A DNA stretch of 64,000 nucleotides from Stenocarpella maydis (lineage: Eukaryota; Ascomycota; Sordariomycetes; Diaporthales; Diaporthaceae): NCBI GenBank assembly GCA_002270565.1, contig NQMI01000009.1:248001-312000 (forward strand), given 5' to 3'. Of this stretch, positions 33,088 to 45,467 are shown one piece after another. Position numbers and translations under genes: made by a program. Position 1 is the stretch's first letter; every line of letters begins with the position of its first letter. The notes under the pieces were generated by a model that was given only the letters and a program-made list of their open reading frames with translations, was not told where the DNA came from and did not search any database.

Positions 33088-34308
33088 TTACGTCGAAGGG
33101 TCGGCAACCTTCACGGTGGCCTTTCCAAACGTTTTTCCATTAAAGAGCGAAAGGAATGCCTCCTGAGCCGACTCGATACCCTCGAACCTGGTGGCGCGGG
33201 CCTTGATGGAACCCTCGGCAATCCACTTGGGCATCAACTCCCAGAACTTGTCGATGGTCTGGGGGTAGATGTTGTGATCCCAGAAGATGAAGCCCTGGAC
33301 GGTGATGCGCCTCCGGAAGATCTCGCCGAGGTTCTTCACTCCGTACTGCTCCTCCGGCGGCTTGTTGTACTCGGACACCATACCGCACACGATGATGCGG
33401 CCGAACCACTTCATGTTGTGGAGCGCGGCCTGGAAGTGGTCGCCGCCCACGTTCTCGTACACAACGTCGAGCCCGTCGGGGGCGAGCCTCCGCAGCGCAG
33501 CCTCGCAGCCCTCCTTCTTGTAGTTGAAGCACTCGTCCGCGCCCAGCGACTTGACGTACTCGGCCTTGTCATCCGAGCTGACGCTCCCGATGACGCGCAT
33601 GCCCTCCCTCTTGGCCAGCTGCACGACGATCTCGCCCACGGCGGAGGAGGCGGCGTTGACCCAGATGGTCTCGCCCTTCTTGGGCTTGACGAGGCCGTAG
33701 AACGAGGTCCAGGCCGTCTGCCCGGCCAGGCCGAGGGGGCCGACCCAGTTGCTCAGGTCGATGTTGTACTTGTTGTCAACCTTCCAGATCATGTGCGCGG
33801 CCATGGGCTTGTACTCGATGAGCTATCCTAGGGTGTGAGTCTCTGGCCTGAAACGACTGCCCGACTGGCTGGACTGACCTCAACCGGCACGATGGAGTAC
33901 TCGGCAAAAGCCAGCACGCCAGCAATGATCTCGCCATCCTTGAACTTTTCGTTGTCGCTCTTAATCACCTGTGCGACAGCGAAACCAGAGATTGGCTCCT
34001 CTGGGACGTAACCTGGGATGTAGCTCTCGAATGTGGGCCCCTTCATGCGGTCACGCACTGCTGTATGTCAACAAAATGCCACGTATCTTCTTGAACACCC
34101 CAAAACATCAATGGAGGAGGAACGCGAAGAGTGCAGAGTTTTACTGACTGTGAGGGTCGAAGCCCAGCACCAGCGTCTTGACGACCAGGCCATTGGGGGG
34201 TGGGGTGAGCTCCAGAGGCCTGTCCTCGAGGGCCATGTCCACGTTTGGCTTGATCATCCCCTCAGGGACCCTCTTAAAGATGAGAGACTTGTTGCTGACG
34301 GGCGCCAT
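33088..34308 (-). CDS. NADP-dependent MDR oxidoreductase (prostaglandin/LTB4 reductase-like)
   Basis: Medium-chain dehydrogenase/reductase lacking the structural and catalytic zinc ligands. It acts on alpha,beta-unsaturated carbonyls with NADPH. I infer exons 34308-34149, 34057-33879 and 33822-33088, with introns of 91 and 56 nt, giving 357 aa, the usual length. Visible features are an N-terminal LVLGFDPHMRDRM substrate-domain motif spanning the first junction, YIPGYVPEEPISGFAVAQV, GPLGLAGQTAWTSFYGL, and the Rossmann segment VNAASSAVGEIVVQLAK (nucleotide loop slightly unusual, with Ala-Ser in place of Gly-Ala). DVVYENVGGDHF and a C-terminal LFNGKTFGKATVKV follow. A fungal RED1-type reductase is the likely annotation. 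Confidence 0.9.
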
Positions 34309-36826
34309 GTCTGTCGTGCTTTGGGTATCTCGGTGGTAGATGTGACTATGTCGGAGGGGTGTTGAATCTTTGCGGATGAGAAGATGAAGAGCGAGGACGG
34401 CCAGGGTCTTCCCAATGCAGCTTTATTAACATTTATTAAAAACTCGAAACCCCTAATCGGCTGACTGCCACGACCTGCATACTCGGTGCGGCGAGGCTCC
34501 CCGGGAGCCCCATAGAACGGATGCCGCTAGGAGGTATTCGACCGCGTTCTACTCGTTGCCTCGGCATCCCGAGGAGTCTAATAGGCGATGACCTGCATGT
34601 TTGGCCGGGTTTTTTTTGTGGGCACCGTGCGGATCCATCGGTGAGCTAAACGTCGGACTGACGGCAGCTGGCTCCACGTCTGTGGCCTGATATCAGTTCT
34701 CTCGAGCAGTGCTGCCACATGGCGAGATCGTCTTTACCAGTTCGGTAGGGGATTAGTCGGGATATAACGCTAGCAGGGTAAAGTGGCTAAGCAGTGCTTA
34801 AAGCGGAAGAAGCGCCGCGAGCCTGGTCGGAGCCGCATTCACGATGCGACGCTGGCAGTTTAGCTTTTAGCAGGAGGAGCCTGTCTAAAGCCAACAGCCC
34901 TGCACTGCCTAAAGGGATCCGCAAATGTCCCCTGATTCCAGAGCACAAAATGTACAGGACAGGGGCGCTCACGTTCGAAGATATGGAAGATAGACTGTAG
35001 TGTTATTCGGGACTGAATAAATTTGGCTTCTTTATGCCTTTTTGCTCAATCATTCGCGACATAGTATGCACTCGCCGGCAATGCGATCTGTGCACATCCG
35101 CCTGACTAGACTAAAGGAGAGTGGGCGGCCGGTGATTTTGCCCCGATAACGAAACCTACTTCTACAATGTGCAGTGTGACGGCACGCTGTCACGTCAGGC
35201 ATTGCATTTCACTGGTCCAATGACAAACTACTCATGAGAAAAGGTTCCCGGGGCATGCTTTGATAAGAACGACGATAGGAGTTGCCCGCAGATTGATTGG
35301 CATTTGAGAATTCGACCTCTTTCTCGTCCAACACGAGTTTCTACACCATTCAATTGGCTGAGGACCTGTGTTCCTGTGGATCTCAGGATTGCCAAGTCTC
35401 CCAACAAGGGCTGGGCAAGGCTGGCGTCCCTGCTGCTAACAACGGCACCACGAATTGCGCCCCATCTCACGACATAAACTGTCCTAGAGCGCTTGTGCTA
35501 ACGTGCTGGCGGGGTTGATATGAGGCAACTCTCATATCCAGGAAGCGTAGAGGGCAATTCACTGAGTTCTCATCTTGATATATCGACCAATCAGGCTACG
35601 ATGAGATGCTTGCATCTGCACGAGTACTTGCTGGCGCTAATGTCATATCACTCTTATACGGCGTGGTTGGTTCCGATTATTAGCAATCGCAAATATAGAA
35701 AGGCCGGGAGACTGACTATGAATATGCTCTATAGCTATATTGCAGTGGCTACCGTTACTCAACGGTTCCCGCCATCCGTTGCCGTTACAAAATTGCAAAA
35801 GATCAAATTGACCATTATTACAACTATCTATTCATTATACCTTACGTTCTCTCAAATAAGGCAATTAAGGTCTCGTTTTCTTTACCTGATCTCTATTTGC
35901 CTAGGTGTCCACCAGTTTAACTCTCGCTTTCGTACCAAAGTAGATCATCGGTCCTTGGAAAAATCTCGGTTCACCATTACGGCTCTTGAGACATATGATA
36001 CCTTGATTTGCATCAAATAAGACCTCCTCATCACGATCAGAATTGACCTTGTTTGTGATGTGGTGGAGCAAGCTTTCTGCCACATGCTTGGTAACCTAAA
36101 AATGACCCAATATTAGCTACAACAACGTAGTCGGAAAGTTTTAGCACTAAATCGAACCGTGAGAATTATAAAGGCGGCGGACTTGGGGACAATGGAAACC
36201 CTACTAAGAACGGCGAAGGAGGAGTTCGATGCTGTGGCCGAGAGCGATAATCTAAATATACAAGTTATTCAGGACATGATGCTGTCCAGATATATGAAAA
36301 GGTACAGTCACCCAAAGAGCTGTAAACTTAGGATTTTTAACCGAGTACTTAAATGTATCAGTAATCCTAAATAGCCCTAACCTCACCTCACGAATTTCAA
36401 TCTCACTGGGAAGGAGAGCTTCAAAAAAAACGTGGTCTTTCTGTAGGATAAGAAAAAGGTGTGTTATTGGTTCCAGAGTACTATCTTGCTATATTCTGTG
36501 AGTCCCTAAAGTGAGGGATATATAGTTCGATTCTTGATAATTTCCAGCAGGACATCAAAATTGAGAGCCAAGTGTCCAATTTCATTTGAGAGCTGCGCGA
36601 TAGGGATGTCCCTTTTTTTCCCACTAAGAGCTGTTGAACTTATCCCTTCGGCCCGGCGATCCGCATGAACAAAATCGAATCGAATATTCCGGGTTGCTCT
36701 TGCGAAAACAGACCCTCACTCTATCAATTTTCTCGGCTGACTGTTTGAGAAGATCTTCGGAGAGCCGTTCCAAGTATCCTATTTCTTCATATTAAATTAG
36801 CTTTTTCTGAAAGTCCTGTGATCTCG
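34309..36826. other. Gene-poor stretch with weak coding traces
   Basis: No confident gene. Weak minus-strand traces with plausible splice sites occur at about 36720-36790 (YLERLSEDLLKQSAEKIDR), 36391-36444 (FFEALLPSEIEIRE) and 36101-35904 (HVAESLLHHITNKVNSDRDEE). A plus-strand frame at 36159-36374 competes with them. These could be remnants of one broken gene, but I cannot assign a family. Confidence 0.4.
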
Positions 36827-37852
36827 TTACTTGCCGTTGTATGGCCCTGTGTCAAATGCTTTCGGGGCGATCATGTGTAGCCTGGCACACACCGAAACGG
36901 CGTCTTCCCTGGCTTTCAACGCCAATTCTTCCTTTTTTGTGGTTACCTTTTCCCATCGCTGACAGTCTTCGAGCTTTAGCAAATGCCTACCCTCAACTAG
37001 AAAGTCGGCAGCCCTGCCAGCATCCGAAACAATAAGTTCTTTACAGGCCCAAGCCCCCCACGGAATTGGACAATCCAGGTGTATGCAATCCGATCCGACG
37101 AGAAGGACGAACTGGATTGAAAACCCATCCTGAGTGATGGCATGGGTAAGTGAGCGGCGAAAAGCATACCACTCGTCGCTGCTGCCATCGTAGACCCACC
37201 ACCGGTCGGTCATGTGGTACATAAGGGTTGTTTCGTCGCCACAATCGCGCCCTCTCAAATTTTGGTAAGGACAAGAACCTCGTCTTCGCATTTTGCTTCC
37301 ACGGCTTTATCACGTATAGGTAGAATGATGGCAACGAACACATTTATATCTCCGCTGCATTCTAGAGTTGTCCGGAGTAGATCTTGGTGTCCTTGGTGAG
37401 GTGGATTGAAAGAGCCGGGGTATAGAATGATTCGATTGATGCGGTTTGATTCCAACATAGGACTGCTGTGTGTGATACCATAATCAAATATCCTGTGGCT
37501 CATAGATACGGGGGAATCGTTCAAATGACAAGCTTCAATGTACTGGGCTAGGGCTGCGCATTTTCCAGTAATGATGGAGATGAAGCTTCTAGGATAAGAG
37601 TAAGAATGTTGGTGAACAGGCACAGCAAGCATCTCCTCAATAGTGGTGGCAGCATGCACAACGGACTTTAAGTAATAATGGTCCCTCAATCACATATATA
37701 GTACCTAGCGATGATCTTTGACTCATAAACTCCCTTATGGGGCAACTACATCTCATTTGGGCATTAGTTGTAGCAATTTTGTATAAGACATCATGCAGCT
37801 TGAGGGAGTCTGAGACCGAGGCACAGACGGCCAACAACATGGGCCCCTTCAT
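36827..37852 (-). pseudogene. NPPHxGH nucleotidylyltransferase-like gene, frameshifted
   Basis: The minus strand encodes a nicotinate/nicotinamide-nucleotide-adenylyltransferase-like protein of a fungal type. INRIILYPGSFNPPHQGHQ carries the (H/N)PPHxGH nucleotide-binding loop. Downstream are WWVYDGSSDEWYAFRRSLT, VLLVGSDCIHL and ELIVSDAGRAADF. The protein is spread over three frames. After VLVLTK an extra base moves the frame (FERARLWRRNNPYVPHDR), and a second shift near 37215 returns to the frame of WWVYDG. The putative N-terminal segment (from ATG 37852) also does not splice cleanly. At least two indels therefore suggest a pseudogene, although sequencing error cannot be excluded. Confidence 0.65.
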
Positions 37853-38481
37853 TGGTAGGATATGGCATGTGAGACCGCTGAGTCATGTAACGTACACGTA
37901 TCACATCCCTTAGGGATAAACCATAAGATAGTTGATCCCTTCTGATTCATCTGACCAAGCACTTGCTTCTAATATATACGCACATACACACACATATTAT
38001 TTATCGAGCCGAAGGGGGCAGAGCTGAAAGGGTAACTATTATTAATACAAGCTGGTCTCATCACCTAGGACCTTCAGCAATGTGGGAACATTACCAGCGT
38101 TGGGATGGGTTTACAACTTTCGTCCCCTTGTTCGATGAACTTGGCAGAAATCACGAAATAAATTGACCTTTTCGATCAATAAACAGCCTAACGAAAAATA
38201 AATTGTCCATGGTCTCGCCGGTTTGAAAATCAAAGCAGATAAAAAAAATTCAGAAGCTACAAATGAGAGAACAGGGCGTATTGAGTATGCCATGCAAGTA
38301 ATCAACTTGGGTCAGCCATTGATGTCATGCGGCTCGTGGAAGTGATGTCATCCATGGGTGCAGCAGGACCTGTAATCTCGCGGTTATACGCCCCATCCTG
38401 GATCTCAAGCTTGATATTGGGAATCCAAAACTTCATACAAACTTTCGTAAATCCTAAGTACGACGTTGCATGTGTTAGAAA
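37853..38481. other. Intergenic
   Basis: Nothing recognised except a short CA/TA-rich microsatellite near 37973-37998. Confidence 0.5.
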
Positions 38482-39403
38482 ATGAACTCGAACCTCACCA
38501 ACATCGCAACCAATCTCACCAACACGGTGTTGGCCAACCGGGGAGAGCAGGGGCAGCGCAACGCTGTGTTGGTCTCACAGCACGGCACCAACATCCGCGA
38601 CCCCGGCTTTCTCTCCCACGACTTCCGGAAGACCTTCCACTCCCCACCAAGGCTCTACTTCACGGCCGAGAGCGACCAATTTGACGCCGCGACGTTGTCG
38701 GAATGGCAGAACGCCGGCTTCACGGTCGAATATTTCTCCATGGGCAAGGGCGGCGCGTCATACACGAGAAAGCTGGAGTCTCTCTTTTCGAAGCCTCTTG
38801 AGCTAGGCGAGACCTTCGGGATAATCGGTACGTACTATACCTAGTTTTTATGGGGCGATGCGACTTCCGGCAATCCATTATTAGGTCACCGGACTGCGGT
38901 CGTGAGCAGCGGACATTGAATTTCACACCGACTTGACGACTATCAGTCCTCGCATGCAAGTCGAGTTTCTGAGCATGAGCTGACATGGAGGAATACAAGC
39001 ATACGGAGACGCAGCGGGTGCCTGCCTAGAACACTTCCACATCATAGACAACAACCACGACAATAAACTGGGCTGCCTTGTCGCATACTACCCGAACATC
39101 ATCCCGGACCCCCGCGCCGCATTCCCCTCCGCCATGGAGGTCGTCGTCCACCTCGCAGGTGACGAGGTCGGCGAGGTCCATCACAGCCAGCTGGCTGGGG
39201 TGGAAGGCAAGCGCAAGGTGGTCCGTCATGACCTCAAGGATGCCAAGGGCAAGGGGAAGAAGCTGGACATGGCTTACCCATGCTACAAGTACGATGCTGA
39301 ACCTGGCTTTGCGGAGCGGGATTTGGACGAGTATGATGAGGACAGCGCGGAGCTGGCAAAAGAGCGCAGTTTGATGGCAGTGAAGAAAGCCTTTCGGGTG
39401 TAG
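38482..39403 (+). CDS. Conserved fungal protein, dienelactone-hydrolase-like
   Basis: I infer exons 38482-38827 and 39000-39403 joined over a 172-nt GTACGT..AAG intron, giving 249 aa. The splice creates the continuous segment FGIIAYGDAAGACLEHFH. The N-terminal half contains QRNAVLVSQHGTNIRDPGF and FTVEYFSMGKGG. The C-terminal half has KLGCLVAYYPNIIPDP, VVHLAGDEVGEVH and AEPGFAERDLDEYD. Strand-turn-helix patterns (YGDAAG as a degenerate nucleophile elbow, then AYYP) resemble dienelactone hydrolases, but the usual Cys/Ser nucleophile is not evident. No signal peptide is seen, so it is probably cytosolic. The enzymatic role is unproven. Confidence 0.7.
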
Positions 39404-39504
39404 TTTAGGTCTGAATGACTAGGGTATCGGGGGACGAAGGATGCATGCGATGACGACCACTCATGAATCAAGGTAGGGGACTCATGGAGCGTGCAACGTT
39501 ATTA

Positions 39505-39846
39505 CTAGTAGTTAATCAGCAGATCATAGCTCGACTGCACCAAATGGACGGATTTTGCTTGCTTTATGATTCGTGGGGCATGGAAAGCTCGCATCCCACT
39601 TTGCCTGTAAGTTTTCAGCGCGTACCGAATCCCCGTCGCCAAAGACAAACCTGCTAGATACTGTGTGCCAAGGTAGGCGATCGCCAAGCCATACAACATC
39701 ATTGAGCAGCGGGTACATCCGAACGGTATAGAAATGGGATAATTCAGTCCGAAGTCTGTTTTCAATGGCATCCAAAGTGGAGTTTTCCCCGCATGAACTG
39801 TACTATCAACGACAAGGCCCCCCAGCGCCAGGACGGATGTGGACAT
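39505..39846 (-). CDS. Small hypothetical membrane protein
   Basis: A 113-aa ORF with an ATG start at 39846. It has hydrophobic segments at the N-terminus (VLALGGLVVDSTVHAGKTPLW) and around residues 45-75 (SMMLYGLAIAYLGTQYLAGLSLATG). It lies head to head with the GH29 gene 290 bp away and could share its promoter region. No family was assigned, and chance openness cannot be excluded. Confidence 0.4.
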   Translation of the reverse strand: MSTSVLALGGLVVDSTVHAGKTPLWMPLKTDFGLNYPISIPFGCTRCSMMLYGLAIAYLGTQYLAGLSLATGIRYALKTYRQSGMRAFHAPRIIKQAKSVHLVQSSYDLLINY

Positions 39847-40036
39847 GATTGCTGCTTAGGAAAAGGCCTAATCCCGACTGCTCGGGAATGAATAATGAGG
39901 AACGTTGCACTCCTAGGTCATCGCGATGCAGCTGATCAGCATTTACCCGACGGGTCGCATAACAAAAAAAGGTTGTCCGCCTTGTTGGGGTATGCCGAGG
40001 AGCTTGGTTCACGATGGGACGCGCAGCCAGCCCACG

Positions 40037-40043
40037 TATAAAA
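40037..40043 (+). promoter_or_regulatory. TATA box of the GH29 gene
   Basis: TATAAAA lies 93 bases before the ATG at 40136, a normal distance for a fungal core promoter. Confidence 0.5.
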
Positions 40044-40135
40044 GACACAGCGTTCCCTCTCCAGGGCAACTCCACACCAGCCCATCGTATCACCGCTGGT
40101 AGCCAGCTGGGCCGACTCGACTCGATCTGATCAAC

Positions 40136-42703
40136 ATGCGGTGCTCACTATCCGTCCTGGTTGCCGCTGCTGAGCTCGGGGTCGTCCTTGGCCAAGGGTT
40201 CGACGCCTCTCTCGTCGTGAACCCCAAGAACAGTCCAGGGGTCCTTGGCAGCATTGCGTCTGTGCCGATCGACATCACCAGCCTCCGCAACAACAGAGGG
40301 TTCGGCAAGGTCCCCAATGACGCAGACTTTGACGGAACAGGTGCAAGCTATCCGGCAGAGTTTCTCCCGGCAGAGAACTTCACCTACGGAGGCGTGGACT
40401 TTATCTTTCCGCAGTACCAGGAGAATAATGGGAGCGACAACGTCCTGGCCCAGGGCCAAACACTCAACATCACCAGTGGCCGCTATATTGGTGTGCACAT
40501 GCTCGCGGCCGCGGAGAGTGCCATCGCCACGGGCTCTGTCAACGCCACGTACGCGGATGGCTCGGCAACCAGTGGATCGGTCCTCGTAGACCCGTTCTGG
40601 GCATGGCCGTATCCCTACGGTGGCGATATCATCTTCCCTTATCATCTCACAAACGAGACGGTCGACTACAACCGGTCCATGATCTTCCGCACCGTGACCT
40701 GGCTCGACAGCTCCAAGGAGCTGACCAGCCTGCAGCTGCCAAACGTGACAAGGGGTGCCGCCAATGGACCGGGCGGTGGTGCGCAGTCGACGAGGCTGCA
40801 CATCTTCGCGGTGTCCCTGATACCAGCAGGTGGCGAGGGGCTTACCCTGGACGTCGAGCTGGCGAGGAGCACCAACACGTGGCTCGAGGGGACGAACAAG
40901 ACCCAGATCTTCCAGGCGATCATCAACAACGTCGGGACCGAGTGGGTCCTGGCAAACCAGAGTGTCACCGTGTCGATCGAGTCGGACGGTGTGCGGACGG
41001 TCCAGCCAGCTCGGATCAACCGGCTCCGGCCTGGAGACCAGGCTCGCGTCCAGATCGGGGTCGTCAACGCGGACGGCGTGGCAGAAGGAACCGATGGCAC
41101 TGCCACGCTGGTTATTTCAGGCACGGGCGTGTCCCTGAATTACACGTTTGCTGCTACCTATGGCATCCGCGACTTTGAACCAACCTACGAGAGCATCTAT
41201 GCGCATGAGTCCCCTCCGTAAGCACCGCCCTTCTCCTTTCCATATCCCACATATATCGTGGTTTGGAATTCTCGACCTGTATCCTTTCAGAACGCGTAGC
41301 AGTTGACTAACACATGCTAAGGTGGTTCGATAACGCCAAATACGGTATTTTCATCCACTGGGGTGTATACGCCGTCCCGGGCTGGGGAAACTCGGGTCCC
41401 AATGAGTCCTACGCAGAGTGGTACTGGTGGTCGATGAATTCAGGCCCGGATACGAGCTCCAGGACGTATGAGTATCACCTCGAGACCTACGGGCCGGACG
41501 TGGTCTACGACGACTTCATCGCCAACTTCACGGCCTCGGCGTTCGACCCCAAGGAATGGGTCGACCTCTTCGCGGACGCCGGCGCCAACTACTTCGTCCA
41601 GGTGTCCAAGCACCACGACGGCTACGCCATCTTCGACCTGCCGGCTAATGTTACGGAGCGCACGAGCGTGGCGCAGTTTCCGCACCGGAACCTCCTCCAG
41701 GAGATATTCGACGCCGCCGAGGAGCACCAGCCGCAGCTCCACAGGGCCACGTACTACAGCCTCCCCGAGTGGTTCAACCCGGACTACCACCGGTACGGCT
41801 TCGGGTCCTGGCCCGGCGGCAACGCCACGAACCCGTACACCAACGTGACGCTGCCCTACACCGGGTACGTGCACGTCGAGGACTACGTCGCGGACAAGAT
41901 CATGCCCGAGATGCGGACGCTGGCAGGCATGGGGACCGAGATCATGTGGTGCGACATTGGGGGCCCGAACCTGACGGCGCAGTTTGCCGCCGAGTACTTC
42001 AACAGCGCGGCAAGGGCGGGCAAGCAGGTCCTCACCAACAACCGGTGCGGCACGCCTGGGGACTTTGACACGCCCGAGTACGCCAGGTACGAGGCGGTGC
42101 AGATCCGCAAGTGGGAGTCCAACCTGGGCATGGACCCCTTCAGCTACGGGTACAACAGGGCGACGCCAGACGACGCGTATCTGAAACCGCAGGGGATAGT
42201 GACCTCGCTGATAGACATCGTGAGCAAGAACGGGAACTTCCTCCTGGACGTCGGGCCCACCGCCAACGGTGAGTAGAAACAGATTCCGTCCCAGCCCGTC
42301 GGGGATGAAAAAATGCTAACGCGGTGTTCCCGTAGGGACGATTGTCGATATCGAACAGAAGAACCTCCGCGCTGCCGGCGCCTGGATAAAGTCTCACGCC
42401 GAGGCCATCTTTAACACTACCTACTGGGCCATCATACCGGAGGAGGGCGAGACGGTGCGGTTCACACAGACCGCCGATGCCTTCTACATCAGCACCCTCT
42501 ACGCGCCAAACGACACGCTCGTGCTCACCTCGCCCGTGCCCTATGTGGACGGCGACAAGGTGACCGTCGTCGGCGGGAACATGTCCGGCACAGTGGTGCC
42601 GAGTGCGTTGTCGGACGGCGTATTGACTCTGACCATCAGCGAGGAGGTTAGGAACGCGGATGAGTACGCCTGGGTGTTCAAGATTCCGCTTGTGGGCACT
42701 TAG
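40136..42703 (+). CDS. Secreted GH29 alpha-L-fucosidase
   Basis: Glycoside hydrolase family 29 hydrolyses terminal alpha-L-fucosides of xyloglucan or glycoproteins outside the cell. I infer exons 40136-41217, 41322-42268 and 42336-42703, with introns of 104 and 67 nt, giving 798 aa. A signal peptide (residues 1-19, cut near LGQG) is followed by a long N-terminal region of about 340 residues, beta-rich and with many N-glycosylation sequons. The catalytic barrel has GIFIHWG (about 369-375), SKHHDG (456-461) and MWCDIGGP (571-578), where Asp 573 or its neighbour is the predicted nucleophile. NGNFLLDVGPTANG and a C-terminal beta-sandwich complete it. The N-terminal extension makes it longer than the typical 450-600 aa enzyme. 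A TATA box precedes the start. Confidence 0.93.
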
Positions 42704-43007
42704 TAGCATTGGATAGCAAAGGTGGCACTACTTAGCGGGGGCAGCAGTGGCTCGTGAGAGGTCTGGAGACGATGAGGTTGTAACCGCACCCGCCTTTCAG
42801 GGCTCCGAGACTCGTCAAACCCATCGAGCACTGATTGTCACTGGCTGTGGGGCCTTCCATCTTGTGGCGCTTCATGCAAAAAGAAAAAAAAAAGAAGAAA
42901 AGAAATCACTCTCTGATGAGGGAACTACTCATTGATACAAGCACATCATGAGACATGTCAGCCAAGTGATTGTGCCCCTTCGAAACATGCATAACTAGAC
43001 TAAACCG

Positions 43008-44833
43008 TCACACTTTGATCTTCCTGAATTCAACCACACCCGTGGGATCCGGCCCACTAACGCTCCCCATGTAGAAGTTAGGATACCGCTCCTCAACCCC
43101 CTCGGGGAACCGCACATCATACTGGAGCAGGAGACGCGCCACGATCAGCTTGATCTCGTTGGCCGCGAAGAACCTCCCGGGGCAGGCATGCTTGCCGAAG
43201 CCGAAGCTCGTGTTCTCCTTGGTGACGCTGACGAACTGGTACGACTCGCGCGTGCGGAACCCGTTGGGGTCGGGCGTCTCGTCCTTGGTGCGCAGGTCGT
43301 AGAAGCGGTAGGGGTTGAACACGCCCGGGTCCGGGTAGTGGTCCGGGTCGTGGAGCACGGGGAGGCTCGGGGTCTCGATGTGCGTCCCCGCTGGGATGCG
43401 GGTCCCATCCTTGAGGGTGATGGGCTTGTAGACGTAGCGGCGGAAAGAGTCTGCCGCTGGGGTTAGCATCTTCCGTCGTAGCATCCACGCTGAACCTGAC
43501 GTACCAACAAAGGGCGGGGTGAACCTCTGGCTCTCGCGCATGAAGCTGTCCAGGAGCTTCATGTTGAACAGCGCCTGCGAGGTCATGACACCATCCGTCT
43601 CCTCCAGGACAGATGTGATCTCCTTGCGGATATCCCGCACGACCTCGGGGCGTACCGCAAGATCGTACAGCATGGCAGTGGCCGCCAGGGTGGTCGTATG
43701 GATCGCAGCCAGGGTGAGCAGCAGCTGCATGTCCGTCAGATGGCCAACGTCGGTTATGCCGTGCTCCGCCGTCTTTTCGATCATCCACTGGAGCAGGTCA
43801 TCCGGCACGGGGTGTCCTTCCCTCATCAGCTGCCGCCTCTTCTCCACCATCGGCTCCAGGAACTCCTTCATTCGACGCCTGTGCTCCTGGCCGCGGTTGA
43901 CCGCCGGCGCCAGCTTCAGCCTGACGACGAGCGACCTCATGAACTTGGGCCACCGCTTGATCTGCGCCGCGCCGGCCGTGATGTCGTTGGTGAAGTCGAT
44001 CGCAGAGGCCAGATATACCTCGTGGCGGCAGTAGTCTGGCCCGACGAATATGTCGCCTGAGACAATTGCCACGACCCTCAGGAGTAAGGGGAAGATTGTA
44101 AGAGGAGTCCAGTCGTCGCATTTTGGGATCTCGGAGTTGATGGTATTTTCGACTTGCGCTGATAGCCTGGGGTTCAATCGGGCTGGGGGTCACTTGTATT
44201 AGTAACGAGCCACCTATGGTGTGTATTAATGTACAAGAATCTTACCCAGGCTCCTGGTTAGTTCAACCTTGACAACGCTGTTGGCCACTTCTGTTCTATC
44301 CTTGGGTGGAAACAGCTTGATGTGGTCATTCGCAAAGGTCTACCGGGCAATGCGTTAGTCCGAGCACAGGTAGGTATGGACGACAGGAACCCAAATAGTA
44401 CATCTGTAAATGCCTTCAAGACGTCGATCTCATCATCAGAGCGTTGTCTCAACTCATCTAAATAGGCATTCGGAACAATGAGGTGATCGCCTATATGCAG
44501 AAAAGTTAGCCGGATCAATTGCTGCATCCGATGCTTCTTTGAGGTAACTATTGGGCTTTGAAAGGAATGCTACTAACCATCAGGCATGGTCATGCGATAC
44601 ACCTGGTTCCTGAAGCGGCGATAGCCCTCCTCATACAGCTTTACTGGCTGATACAAGAACGCTTCCGCACGTTTACGACGGTTCCCATATTCCTTGCCGA
44701 GCAACGGGAACTTGGTGATGTCTGGCTGAGAACCCAAGCGACGGACGACAATGATCACTGTGGCTATCAACGCCGCAAAAGCCCAACCAGGGACATTCTG
44801 GCCTAGCATTATTGGCAAACCCGTGGACGCCAT
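43008..44833 (-). CDS. Cytochrome P450 monooxygenase
   Basis: Microsomal P450. I infer five exons: 44833-44578, 44490-44402, 44339-44246, 44182-43505 and 43450-43008. The introns are 87, 62, 63 and 54 nt, giving 519 aa. The N-terminal membrane anchor is PGWAFAALIATVIIVV. The I-helix reads LAAIHTTTLAAT, in which the usual acidic residue before Thr is replaced. The K-helix ExxR is FMRESQR. The heme loop FGFGKHACPGRFFA has its Cys ligand at about residue 462. It resembles the fungal CYP68/ent-kaurene-oxidase-like group, often found in secondary metabolism, but no cluster partner is adjacent. Redox partner and substrate cannot be told from the sequence. Confidence 0.93.
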
Positions 44834-45467
44834 TTCGTTGTGTTCAAGTCTTTCGCTCCCCTGGTGACCAACGTTGGGATGTGTCTGGGCAGGCCGCGAT
44901 AGTTATGCTGCATTGGAGGAAGCGAAGGTTGTTTATTAGCTTCGGCATGTCCTAGCTGGGAGAAAGTTGTTCCCTTTCCTAACAGTTAATGCGTTTCAAC
45001 AGCGCTGAGGGGCTTGTGACCTCGTGAAGCTTGGCCGCAAGTCGGGTTGGGGAAGCTGTCGTGCGGAGGAGGTCAACGACATCTTTCGGCCACTCTTATA
45101 GGTCCCGGAAGCCGACCCATTGGCCATGCTACATCTCCACTGCGTACCTAGGACATTGGCATGATACATCAGGCATTCGGGTTTAGTGTTCTGTCCGACG
45201 ACGGCAGTACCAGTCGCTGTCGTACTACGTTCTATACCTAACGGCAATTGTTTCCCACCTGAGCATCCCTCTTGGGACAGCGAAGTCCGGATTTGTCACA
45301 ATCTCCTCAGACCTGTATCCCTTGAAAGAGACCGCTGGTTACACTTCATTGGCATAAACAAGTATTTTTACGAATAGGAATGGCATTCAATTGCTATTCA
45401 CCGGTATAATGCTCTCCTGTGGTCGGTCCTTAAATCACCTAAATTATCCACACATAGGCTTGCTCTC
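44834..45467. other. Intergenic
   Basis: P450 promoter side and the 3' region of the downstream-facing minus-strand gene. No gene recognised. Confidence 0.5.

Noticed and set aside
32998..33831. 277-codon plus-strand ORF
   Set aside because: It is the complementary-strand shadow of the MDR reductase exon, open because of its GC-rich codon use.
41440..41874. Minus-strand ORF opposite the GH29 exon
   Set aside because: Shadow of the GC-rich GH29 coding sequence; no independent motif.
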